DNA from: CAZQSL01 sp964595945
GTDB lineage: Bacteria > UBP15 > UBA6099 > JAJRTR01
Assembly: GCA_964595945.1 (NCBI GenBank)
Contig: CAZQSL010000102.1
Location: forward strand, 1-13,358
Length of the DNA stretch: 13,358 nt
Direction of reading: 5' to 3'
Part shown: piece by piece, positions 7,598 through 13,358 of the stretch
Numbering within the stretch: position 1 is the stretch's first letter
Layout of the letters: the number at the start of each line of letters is the position of its first letter
Position numbers and translations under genes: made by a program
The notes under the pieces: generated by a model
Databases searched by the model: none
What the model was told of the DNA's origin: nothing
The model's input: only the letters and a program-made list of their open reading frames with translations

Positions 7598-7864
7598 ATG
7601 CCCAATGTACCATCCGCCAAAAAAAGGCTGAAACAGAGCCTCAAAGCAAGAGAACGCAACAGACAATACAGAGCCGAAATGAAGACTTTCGTCAAAAAGG
7701 CACAAGTCTCCATCACGGCCAGCGACAAGGAAACAGCTGCCCCCACAGTGGCCGATGCCCTCAAAAAGCTCGACAAGATCGCCCAGAAAGGCATCATCCA
7801 CAAAAACAAGGCGGCAAGGAAAAAATCACGCCTGATGAAGAAATTCAACTCGCAGTTCTCCTGA
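7598..7864 (+). CDS. rpsT: 30S ribosomal protein S20
   Basis: An 88-residue, strongly basic, helical protein that binds 16S rRNA early in 30S assembly. It has the S20 pattern: MPNVPSAKKRLKQS at the start, the RERNRQYRAEMKTFVKKA helix, and KGIIHKNKAARKKSRLMKK near the end. Length is normal. GGAG (7587-7590) lies 7 bases before the ATG. It is monocistronic, with its own promoter and terminator, and divergent from murJ. Confidence 0.97.
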   Translation: MPNVPSAKKRLKQSLKARERNRQYRAEMKTFVKKAQVSITASDKETAAPTVADALKKLDKIAQKGIIHKNKAARKKSRLMKKFNSQFS

Positions 7865-7903
7865 CCGTTTTTACCTGTCAATAAAAATCATCCTCGCAGC
7901 CAC

Positions 7904-7932
7904 AGGGGAGCCTGACAAGGTTTCCCCTTTTT
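7904..7932 (+). terminator. Intrinsic terminator of rpsT
   Basis: GGGGAG (7905-7910) pairs with TTCCCC (7922-7927), extended by CC/GG (7911-7912 with 7919-7920) past a single bulged base, and closed by the loop TGACAA. Five T follow (7928-7932). Confidence 0.82.
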
Positions 7933-8032
7933 GCGTTATGCAAAAAGAGACTTTCGCCAGCACTCTTTCCGGAATTCGCAATTCTGGATTTCCGCACCAG
8001 CGCCGCCCCGGATCATCGCGGGCAATCCCGCG
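7927..8032. repeat. Run of three hairpins downstream of rpsT
   Basis: CTTTTTGC (7927-7934) pairs with GCAAAAAG (7940-7947) around a 5-base loop and overlaps the T run of the rpsT terminator. Next, 7968-7976 pairs with 7980-7988 (9 pairs including one G-T) around CGC. Last, CGCGGG (8017-8022) pairs with CCCGCG (8027-8032) around CAAT. An open frame of 60 codons at 7938-8120 has no family features or ribosome-binding site. I see no gene between 7865 and 8158. Confidence 0.55.
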
Positions 8033-8158
8033 GCCTCTTGACGGCCCGGTAATTCACTGCCACGACCATTTTTCGATGGATATGTTTAAGCAAGCTCCAG
8101 ACGGGTATTATTGTTTTTAAGCAAAAGACTCTCATTCCGTTGCCGCTTCAGTTGCATC

Positions 8159-8548
8159 ATGGCAACTTTAAAGACGCTTATGGGACCAAAAATCATAGAT
8201 TTCCTCTCAAACGAAGGCTTTGTCGACGAACAGCAGGCATGCAATCTCGCCGTCATTCTGCAGTCGAGATTATATTTCGGGGTTGTCGCGCTCCGCGAGG
8301 GTTTCATCACTCCCGAACAGCTCGAAACCGCGCTCATCGAGCAGGAACGCACCGGCAGTGATGAAAAAATCGGTGAACTCCTCCTCAGAAAAGGCTATAT
8401 CTCCAGAGGGCAGATCGACAGCATACTATCCCTGCAGGAAAATGAAACCATGCCCAATCTCGAACTCCTCTGCGAACTTGGCATCATACCATTCGACATG
8501 ATCGACGAGATCACCGAAAAATACGAAAATCAGGCACAGACCGTCTGA
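8159..8548 (+). CDS. Small protein of four MshEN-like 24-residue repeats
   Basis: A 129-residue soluble protein (no signal peptide or membrane segment) made almost wholly of four related units: 11-35 (KIIDFLSNEGFVDEQQ...), 39-62 (YFGVVALREGFITPEQ...), 70-93 (KIGELLLRKGYISRGQ...) and 99-121 (PNLELLCELGIIPFDM...). Units 2 and 3 follow the MshEN pattern best (GxxxLxxxGxIxxxxLxxxLxxQ; 24 residues each, 7-residue linker). The MshEN domain is known as a c-di-GMP-binding module at the N-terminus of type II secretion/pilus ATPases. Here the usual leading Arg is Tyr39 or Lys70, so ligand binding is uncertain, and no ATPase follows. The start is unclear: ATG 8159 is chosen, but ATG 8180 or TTG 8111 are possible and none has a good Shine-Dalgarno. 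Standalone gene. Confidence 0.72.
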   Translation: MATLKTLMGPKIIDFLSNEGFVDEQQACNLAVILQSRLYFGVVALREGFITPEQLETALIEQERTGSDEKIGELLLRKGYISRGQIDSILSLQENETMPNLELLCELGIIPFDMIDEITEKYENQAQTV

Positions 8549-8709
8549 TCATGTCATGAGTTGCCAGGCCCCAGCTCGACCCGCATGCTGACAGCGTGTG
8601 CATAACCGGCGTCACCTGCCAAATCATTCCTGCCGCCACGACCTGACCATCAATACCTTTCCGCCCATATCTTTTCCCATCACTGCCTTTTCACTTTTTT
8701 ATTTCATCT

Positions 8710-8738
8710 TGTGAAAATATGATATACTGGTATTCACA
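8710..8738 (+). promoter_or_regulatory. Extended -10 promoter with flanking operator-like half-sites
   Basis: TGATATACT (8720-8728) is an extended -10 element with no good -35, giving a leader of about 35 bases to the corrinoid gene. TGTGAA (8710-8715) and TTCACA (8733-8738) are perfect inverted half-sites on either side of it. A second TTTTCAC (8688-8694) also complements GTGAAAA (8711-8717). The arrangement suggests a repressor site over the promoter. The regulator is unknown. I see no gene in the rest of 8549-8719. Confidence 0.5.
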
Positions 8739-8768
8739 TTGCTCGATTTTCATCTACAGGAGGCAACG

Positions 8769-9407
8769 ATGAGCGAAAAGTTTGAAGCCCTCTCGCAGGC
8801 AATTATCGATGGTGAAAAAGAAACCGCCGTTACGATCGTCAAAGAATTGATAGACGCAGGCGAACCCGTCAAAAACATCCTCGACAACGCACTGGTCAAA
8901 GGCATGGACGTCGTCGGAGACCTCTTTAGAAACAACGAGTATTTCATCCCCGAGGTCCTTGTCTCCGCGCGCGCCATGTCAGCCTGCATGGAGCTTGTCG
9001 AGCCTCTCCTCGCCTCCGGCGCGGGCGGGTTTACCGGCAAGGCGCTCGTCGGCACTGTCAAGGGCGATCTGCACGACATCGGCAAAAATATCGTCATCGC
9101 CATGATGAAGGGCGCGGGATTTCAGGTCATAGACCTCGGCACCGATGTCGATGCCGGCCGCTTTGCCTCGGAGGTCGCAAGCCACAAGCCAGACATCCTC
9201 GGCCTTTCGGCTCTCCTCACCACCACCATGCCGGCCATGAAGGACACGATCGCCACTCTCGAAAAACAGGGGCTGCGCGACTCGGTCAAGGTCATTGTAG
9301 GCGGCGCTCCGCTGTCAGAAAAATTCGCTGCCGAAATCGGCGCCGACGCATTCGGCCGTGACGCGGCCGAGTCTGTCATCAAGGCAAAGGAACTTCTCGG
9401 AGTCTGA
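8769..9407 (+). CDS. Corrinoid (cobalamin)-binding methyltransferase carrier protein
   Basis: A 212-residue cytoplasmic protein of the MtaC/MtbC/MttC type, which shuttles a methyl group on a cob(I)amide cofactor between a substrate methyltransferase and an acceptor. The helical cap domain (about 1-85, ending IPEVLVSARAMSACMELV) precedes the B12-binding Rossmann domain. That domain has DxHxxG at 100-105 (GDLHDIGKN, lower-ligand His102), SxL at 147-149 (SALLT) and the GG at 178-179 (VGGAP). The start is ATG 8769, set by AGGAGG (8758-8763). An upstream in-frame TTG at 8739 is less likely. No partner methyltransferase or activase lies in the window, so the substrate is unknown. Its stop overlaps the next start (TGATG at 9405-9409), indicating translational coupling. 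Confidence 0.93.
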   Translation: MSEKFEALSQAIIDGEKETAVTIVKELIDAGEPVKNILDNALVKGMDVVGDLFRNNEYFIPEVLVSARAMSACMELVEPLLASGAGGFTGKALVGTVKGDLHDIGKNIVIAMMKGAGFQVIDLGTDVDAGRFASEVASHKPDILGLSALLTTTMPAMKDTIATLEKQGLRDSVKVIVGGAPLSEKFAAEIGADAFGRDAAESVIKAKELLGV

Positions 9408-9682
9408 TGCGTTTTCTCAAGCCTGTTGTCATTACCATATTTATAATGCTCGCCGCGGCCTCTGGCGCATGCCATGCCGACGCGATCGAAAGCACGGATA
9501 CTCCTCCGGCAGCCGTGCTTTCCGGTGATCCCGCGCAGGCGATCCTCGACTCTTTTTCCCGGCAGGCGGCACGCCTTTCCGCTTCTCTGACTCTGCCAGC
9601 CCAGCCCGTCAGGATTCAGGTGGAAATCATCACGCGCATGATTGCCGGCAACTTGAAAAACCCGCCTGCCAACAACAAATGA
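9407..9682 (+). CDS. Small exported protein of unknown function
   Basis: 91 residues. It begins with a clear Sec signal peptide (MRFLKPVV, a hydrophobic core to about residue 20, then a likely AxA-type cut near CHADA). Cys22 is not in a proper lipobox. The mature part is about 65 residues: a Ser/Ala-rich segment, then a predicted amphipathic helix (AQAILDSFSRQAARLSASL), then QPVRIQVEIITRMIAGNLK. No family recognised. It is real by context: the ATG overlaps the corrinoid gene stop behind GGAG (9399-9402), the end overlaps wecB by ATGA, and codon use matches. The tight packing suggests co-expression with both neighbours, but no shared task is evident. Confidence 0.72.
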   Translation: MRFLKPVVITIFIMLAAASGACHADAIESTDTPPAAVLSGDPAQAILDSFSRQAARLSASLTLPAQPVRIQVEIITRMIAGNLKNPPANNK

Positions 9683-10770
9683 CCACAAATATCATTCCGA
9701 TCATCTCCGTCGTCGGCGCGAGACCGCAATTCATCAAGTCTGCGGCGCTTGTCATGGCCTTTTCCGGATTTCCGCAAATCGTGAATTCCACCATCCACAC
9801 GGGCCAGCATTACGACGATCTCATGTCCGATGTGTTTTTTGACGAACTCGGCATCCCCTCTCCCGAATACCGTCTCGCCACCGGCTCGGGCACTCACGGC
9901 GCACAGACGGGCGCCATGCTCATCGAGATCGAAAAAATCCTCATCGACGCCAGCCCCCGCGCCGTCATCGTCTATGGCGACACAAATACCACTCTCGCCG
10001 CCGCTCTCGCCGCCGCCAAGCTCAATATTCCCCTCATCCACATCGAGGCCGGTCTGCGAAGCTTTGACCGTACTATGCCCGAAGAAATCAACCGCGTCGT
10101 CACAGACCGTCTTTCACAGATGCTTTTCTGTCCCGATGGCATCTCGGCGGCCAATCTCCGCGCCGAAGGCATCTCCGATGGCATCCACATTTCCGGCGAC
10201 ATCATGGTCGATACTTTCAATATCTTTCTCTCCCGCGCGCGCGAAATCCAGCCGGCGATCCTCGGGCAATACGGGCTCACCGCGGGGCAATACTGTCTCG
10301 CCACCGTACACCGCGCCGCCAACACGGACAATCCTGCCACACTCGACTCCATCATCAGAGGACTCGCCGAGTCAGGACTCCCCATACTCCTGCCACTCCA
10401 TCCCCGTACCGCAAAGGCGCTCGACTCGGCAGCCATCACTATCCCGTCATCCATCATCATCTCGCCGCCCCTGCCTTACATTTCCATGATGGCCGCTGTC
10501 ACCTCGGCCGCCGTCATTGCCACCGACTCCGGCGGTCTCCAGAAAGAAGCCTACCTCGCGGGCATCCCCTGTGTCACCCTGCGCGATACAACCGAATGGA
10601 CAGCTACTGTCGCCACCGGGTGGAATATCCTCGCCGGCACAGTCAGCGACGATATCTCCCGGCTCGTCGCCACTCACAGACCATCTTCCCCACGCACTCC
10701 CATTTTCGGCGATGGCGCCGCATCACATCGCATCGCAACCGCCATCATGGAGGTTTTCGGACTCCCATGA
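9679..10770 (+). CDS. wecB: Non-hydrolysing UDP-N-acetylglucosamine 2-epimerase
   Basis: Converts UDP-GlcNAc to UDP-ManNAc, a precursor for surface polysaccharide. The 363 residues are normal length for this cytoplasmic GT-B-fold family. Motifs: GARPQFIK (13-20), HTGQHYD (40-46), GDTNTT with Asp101 (100-105), HIEAGLRSFDRTMPEEINR with Glu123 and Glu135 (121-139), His211 in VHRAANTD, HPRT (241-244), TDSGGLQKEA (282-291) and FGDGAA (343-348). The position after HRA is Ala214, where a Glu (HRxEN) is usual. It starts at ATGA overlapping the previous stop, with no Shine-Dalgarno of its own, so translation is probably coupled. No other polysaccharide gene is in view, which is unusual for an epimerase. 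Confidence 0.95.
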   Translation: MTTNIIPIISVVGARPQFIKSAALVMAFSGFPQIVNSTIHTGQHYDDLMSDVFFDELGIPSPEYRLATGSGTHGAQTGAMLIEIEKILIDASPRAVIVYGDTNTTLAAALAAAKLNIPLIHIEAGLRSFDRTMPEEINRVVTDRLSQMLFCPDGISAANLRAEGISDGIHISGDIMVDTFNIFLSRAREIQPAILGQYGLTAGQYCLATVHRAANTDNPATLDSIIRGLAESGLPILLPLHPRTAKALDSAAITIPSSIIISPPLPYISMMAAVTSAAVIATDSGGLQKEAYLAGIPCVTLRDTTEWTATVATGWNILAGTVSDDISRLVATHRPSSPRTPIFGDGAASHRIATAIMEVFGLP

Positions 10771-10847
10771 GACAAATCAACCCGAAGTCAACCACTCGCG
10801 CAGCCGCCGCGCTCCCGGAATACCTTTTTATCGAAAAAATGATTCTC
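10771..10847 (+). other. Spacer after wecB
   Basis: No ORF with family features, no clear terminator for wecB. It changes from GC-rich to AT-rich at about 10825. Confidence 0.5.
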
Positions 10848-10877
10848 TTGACTTTTATTTATATGGTTATATATAAT
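10848..10877 (+). promoter_or_regulatory. Near-consensus sigma-70 promoter
   Basis: TTGACT (10848-10853), an 18-base spacer and TATAAT (10872-10877). It is the best promoter match in the window. Transcription would begin near 10884, about 165 bases ahead of the next start codon. Confidence 0.75.
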
Positions 10878-10883
10878 TCCCAA

Positions 10884-10969
10884 AATTCTGCTGTGGGGGT
10901 TCATGCCTGTTTTTTGGCACCCACCAGACCTGCACGTAACCGGCATTTCCTGAAGCATTTTGTTTTTTT
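10884..10969 (+). ncRNA. Candidate structured small RNA or attenuator
   Basis: Downstream of the strong promoter, CAAAAT (10881-10886) pairs with ATTTTG (10957-10962), and the stem continues with interruptions to about 10893/10950. Inside, GTGGG (10893-10897) pairs with CCCAC (10920-10924) and TGCC (10904-10907) with GGCA (10916-10919), with a 6-base bulge (GGTTCA) and a T-rich loop. Seven T (10963-10969) follow the outer stem directly, as in an intrinsic terminator. It could be a free ~87-nt RNA or a terminator controlling the 11048 gene. It does not show the SRP RNA core (GGAAG-type loop), and it is too short for typical 6S RNA. No known class recognised. Confidence 0.45.
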
Positions 10970-11047
10970 CGGAAGCTAAACGGGCGGAAATGCGGATACT
11001 ATAAATGGACTTGGACTAAAATCACATTAACCAGGGGTAGTCTGGCT

Positions 11048-12706
11048 ATGAAGAAAACCAAAAACATCATCACCACGGCAGTCGCCTTCATCCTCGCAAG
11101 CTTTCTGACAGTAGCGCATGCCGACACTGTTTCCAAAGGAAGCGTTAAATCAGTCTCTCCAGACGGCACCATCACCATCAGCGCCGGCAAAAATGTCGGT
11201 TTCGAAGAAGGCGACGTGCTCGTCATCCAGCGAAACGGCCAGAAAATCGGCCTCGCCCACCTGGCGGAAGTACAGGCAGGCTACGCCACCGCGCAGGTCA
11301 TCTCGATAGAGGAAGGCGCGGAAGTATCTTCAGGCGACACCGCCGCCTACGAGCTCATCTCCGACTCCCAGAGCAGCGACTGGCTCTCTACTGCCGCCAC
11401 GAAACTCCCCTCCTCCGAACCGGTCCCCAACATCCTGCGCCAGTCCCAGCAGCCTCTCTACACGGGCGCAGCCGGCGGAGACGCCACCATCAACAACCTC
11501 CTCGCCAGCCTCAAAAAGACCCCGCACAACCGCATGGCCATGATCAAACTCGCCGATGCCTATTTCAGCAAAAACCTCTACGAACAGTCCATCAACTGGA
11601 ACCAGAAAGCCATCGAAGAAAATCCCGGCGCGCCTGACAACGACAAACTCCTCTACCAGGTCATCCGCTGCTACGGATTTCTCAACATGAAAGACAAGGT
11701 AGACCTCTATACAAAATTCCTCAATGAAAAATATCCCAACAGCGTATTCGCCAATCAGGAACTCCGCCCCCGCTCCAGAGCAGCCGTCTCCTCGGCCCCC
11801 TCACGCCCCATCTCCATCACCGAAACCGGCGTCACCAACAGACAACTCCAGAAAAGCGGCATGACCGGCGCATACACCAACAACGTAACCGCCAGCAACC
11901 TCCTCGCCGACGAAAGGGCGCCCCAGCGCATAGGCCCCTCATCCCTGGCCGGCCGCTCGATCGGCGGCGCTTCTCAAGGCGGACGCATCGTCCCCGGCTC
12001 CGAAAGCTCCGACTACACCGCCATCGACTACTCACCCACCACTTCCACTTCCTATGACGCATGCAGCGTACCTGACGAGAGATTCGTCGAATACGAATTC
12101 ACCGCCAACGACTGCGGCGGCAATCCCTACACCGACAGCGAAATCGAAGAAAAACTCCGCTCCATGCTCGAAGACGGCCAGTGCACCCAGCTCGCCGAAA
12201 ACGAAAAACCCGCAGCTCCAGGCTGCTTCTACAAAACCTACGGCATCACCTGCTCTGAAGTCAAAAACCCGGACACCGGCGAAGTCGTCGTCCCCTGCAC
12301 CGAAGAACCCGACCTCAGAAACCGCCCCATGGACAGCAAAGCCATCGCCATCTCTTACCCCCTTCCATACCCCACGGCTGTCGTCGACAAAATCTCCGAT
12401 CCCAAACGCACCTACGTCAAACCCATCCGCCAGCTCGACGGCACCCTCCTCGTCACCGACGTTTACTGGAAAGAAATCTACTACTCCGAATCCGGTGACT
12501 TCAAACAGAAAAAACTTTACGACAAAGACAACGACGGTCTCTGGCTCTACGGCGACCTCGGCGCTGCATGCCGCTTCGAGGCAAGACTTGGCTACTACAC
12601 CTACTTCTCGGAAAAGAAGACCGAACACGACACCAAGTGGCGCGTAGACACCAGAGCTATCAGCATCCCCGGCGAATCCGAAGAAAGATGGAAACAGAAA
12701 GAATGA
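11048..12706 (+). CDS. Exported TPR-containing protein of unknown function
   Basis: 552 residues. Signal peptide 1-25 (cut after AHA). Residues about 31-103 form a small beta-rich module (SVSPDGTITISAGKNVGFEEGDVLVI..., ending VSSGDTA) resembling the C-terminal module of FlgT-like and related envelope proteins. Residues about 147-232 are helical with TPR character (LADAYFSKNLYEQSINWNQKAI). A Ser/Gly/Arg-rich linker (about 240-335) follows. The C-terminal part (about 339-552) carries Cys339, 356, 379, 393, 402, 417 and 508, enough for three disulfides, and is unrecognised. Likely periplasmic or surface. ATG 11048 has AGGGG (11033-11037) 10 bases upstream, inside the loop of a small CCAG/CTGG hairpin. 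The gene is followed by its own terminator. Confidence 0.82.
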   Translation: MKKTKNIITTAVAFILASFLTVAHADTVSKGSVKSVSPDGTITISAGKNVGFEEGDVLVIQRNGQKIGLAHLAEVQAGYATAQVISIEEGAEVSSGDTAAYELISDSQSSDWLSTAATKLPSSEPVPNILRQSQQPLYTGAAGGDATINNLLASLKKTPHNRMAMIKLADAYFSKNLYEQSINWNQKAIEENPGAPDNDKLLYQVIRCYGFLNMKDKVDLYTKFLNEKYPNSVFANQELRPRSRAAVSSAPSRPISITETGVTNRQLQKSGMTGAYTNNVTASNLLADERAPQRIGPSSLAGRSIGGASQGGRIVPGSESSDYTAIDYSPTTSTSYDACSVPDERFVEYEFTANDCGGNPYTDSEIEEKLRSMLEDGQCTQLAENEKPAAPGCFYKTYGITCSEVKNPDTGEVVVPCTEEPDLRNRPMDSKAIAISYPLPYPTAVVDKISDPKRTYVKPIRQLDGTLLVTDVYWKEIYYSESGDFKQKKLYDKDNDGLWLYGDLGAACRFEARLGYYTYFSEKKTEHDTKWRVDTRAISIPGESEERWKQKE

Positions 12707-12735
12707 TCAACACGTACCACATCACATGAAATCCG

Positions 12736-12771
12736 GAAGGCGGGACAAATAATCCCGCCTTCTTTATTTTT
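12736..12771 (+). terminator. Intrinsic terminator after the TPR gene
   Basis: GAAGGCGGGA (12736-12745) and TCCCGCCTTC (12753-12762) form a perfect 10-bp stem with loop CAAATAA, followed by TTTATTTTT (12763-12771). Confidence 0.92.
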
Positions 12772-12786
12772 CACCACAAGCGCACC

Positions 12787-12792
12787 TATAAT
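12787..12792 (+). promoter_or_regulatory. Possible -10 element of the last gene
   Basis: A consensus TATAAT at 12787-12792, about 64 bases before the next start. At 17-base spacing the -35 would be TTATTT (12764-12769), a weak match lying within the tail of the preceding terminator. Confidence 0.4.
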
Positions 12793-12855
12793 TTCCCCAA
12801 CCGGACATCCCCTCCCGCCTCCACGACTGTCCAAAGAATCAAAACGGAGCCGCCA

Positions 12856-13358
12856 ATGACCGCAAATCAACTTAAACTAACAATCAACCTGCTCATCATA
12901 GCCACCACCTCACTTTGCCTCACCACCACTCATGCGGCAACCGCTCCCGGTGTCCCGTTCATCGAAAAACTCAAGGTAGCCATGAATATCGACATCGAGT
13001 ACGACCCTGGCAAATGGACTCTCTCCCGCCCCGGCACCCCCTCCGACTACTTCCGCACCTACAAAAGCATCAACTATGCCTATTTCGCGCAATCCTCCGA
13101 CGAAACCTGCCGGATGGACTCCTTCGCCGCCGTCTATTACGACCAGAAAGGCTCTGTCCTCGACTACACCGCCATGGAGCACAATTCCTACATCGAGGGC
13201 GGCGTCTCACAGAATAACCGCAACATGTCCTTCGTGTTGCTCCCCGGCGCAGAGTCCGAAGGCGCGGCGCATATCGACCGCGTGGCCGGCATCACCGCCG
13301 CCTGGGGCAAGGCCTCCATCGTCGGCACCCTTCACAGCCGCCACGCATCTGTCCCTCC
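12856..13358 (+). CDS. Exported protein of unknown function (5' part)
   Basis: Open from ATG 12856 to the window edge with 167 codons seen and no stop. GGAG (12846-12849) is 6 bases upstream. The signal peptide is MTANQLKLTINLLIIATTSL plus CLTTTHA, with a likely cut after residue 27. The mature protein begins ATAPGVPFIEKLKVAMNIDI and continues as a mixed alpha/beta region (EYDPGKWTLSRPGTPSDYF..., later ESEGAAHIDRVAGITAAWGK). No family recognised. Codon choice matches the TPR gene before it. An own promoter is possible at 12787, since a strong terminator separates the two genes. Probably periplasmic or surface. Confidence 0.8.
   Translation, partial: MTANQLKLTINLLIIATTSLCLTTTHAATAPGVPFIEKLKVAMNIDIEYDPGKWTLSRPGTPSDYFRTYKSINYAYFAQSSDETCRMDSFAAVYYDQKGSVLDYTAMEHNSYIEGGVSQNNRNMSFVLLPGAESEGAAHIDRVAGITAAWGKASIVGTLHSRHASVP

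Noticed and set aside
7938..8120. 60-codon ORF after the rpsT terminator
   Set aside because: It spans three hairpins, lacks a ribosome-binding site and has no family similarity.
8710..8738. Classic CRP site
   Set aside because: The half-sites match TGTGA/TCACA, but the spacing is 19 rather than 6 bases.
10884..10969. Identity as 4.5S SRP RNA, 6S RNA or a known riboswitch
   Set aside because: The conserved SRP apical loop is absent, the length is too short for typical 6S RNA, and no riboswitch core I know could be matched. It is kept as an unassigned structured element.
12032..12628. 198-codon minus-strand ORF opposite the TPR gene
   Set aside because: Phe/Val/Gly-rich mirror of the C-ending codons of the + strand gene, with no start signal or family features.

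Overview
The window is 13.4 kb of GC-rich, densely coding bacterial chromosome. It looks like a Gram-negative, deep-branching organism. The reasons are a long-form stand-alone PurQ, several Sec-exported proteins, a MurJ flippase, and coding strands rich in C-ending codons. A member of the PVC superphylum or a candidate phylum of similar style would fit, but the phylum call is inference and weak. I see no tRNA, rRNA, CRISPR array, transposase or phage gene.

Region 1 (1-2045, + strand): the last codons of a probable purL, then purQ, then an amidohydrolase-2 family metal-dependent hydrolase, closed by a very strong, nearly loopless terminator at 2014-2045. Region 2 (2046-2332): an AT-rich convergent spacer with a 10-bp inverted repeat enclosing a smaller hairpin, and a short ATCCGTGT direct repeat. 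Region 3 (2333-7438, - strand): a probable transcription unit running murJ (lipid II flippase), lepA (EF4 GTPase), rimO (ribosomal protein S12 methylthiotransferase). murJ and lepA both start at TTG behind good Shine-Dalgarno sites, and murJ is preceded by a short overlapping ORF. Region 4 (7439-8158): divergent rpsT (ribosomal protein S20) with promoter and terminator, followed by a run of hairpins.

Region 5 (8159-10770, + strand): a 129-residue protein built almost entirely of four 24-residue repeats resembling the c-di-GMP-binding MshEN motif. After it comes a tightly overlapping three-gene unit: an orphan corrinoid (B12)-binding protein, a tiny exported protein, and a UDP-GlcNAc 2-epimerase (wecB). 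The unit has an extended -10 promoter flanked by TGTGAA/TTCACA half-sites. Region 6 (10771-11047): a near-consensus promoter followed by an ~87-nt stretch that folds into a closed stem with an inner hairpin and ends in seven T. This is a candidate small RNA or attenuator upstream of the next gene. Region 7 (11048-13358, + strand): a 552-residue exported protein with an N-terminal beta-rich module, TPR-like helices and a cysteine-bearing C-terminal region of no family I recognise, then its terminator, then the start of a second exported protein that runs off the window.

Most of the window is housekeeping: purine synthesis, translation quality, cell-wall precursor export. The parts worth a second look are the MshEN-like repeat protein, the corrinoid/exported/epimerase unit, the structured RNA candidate at 10881-10969, and the two unrecognised exported proteins.
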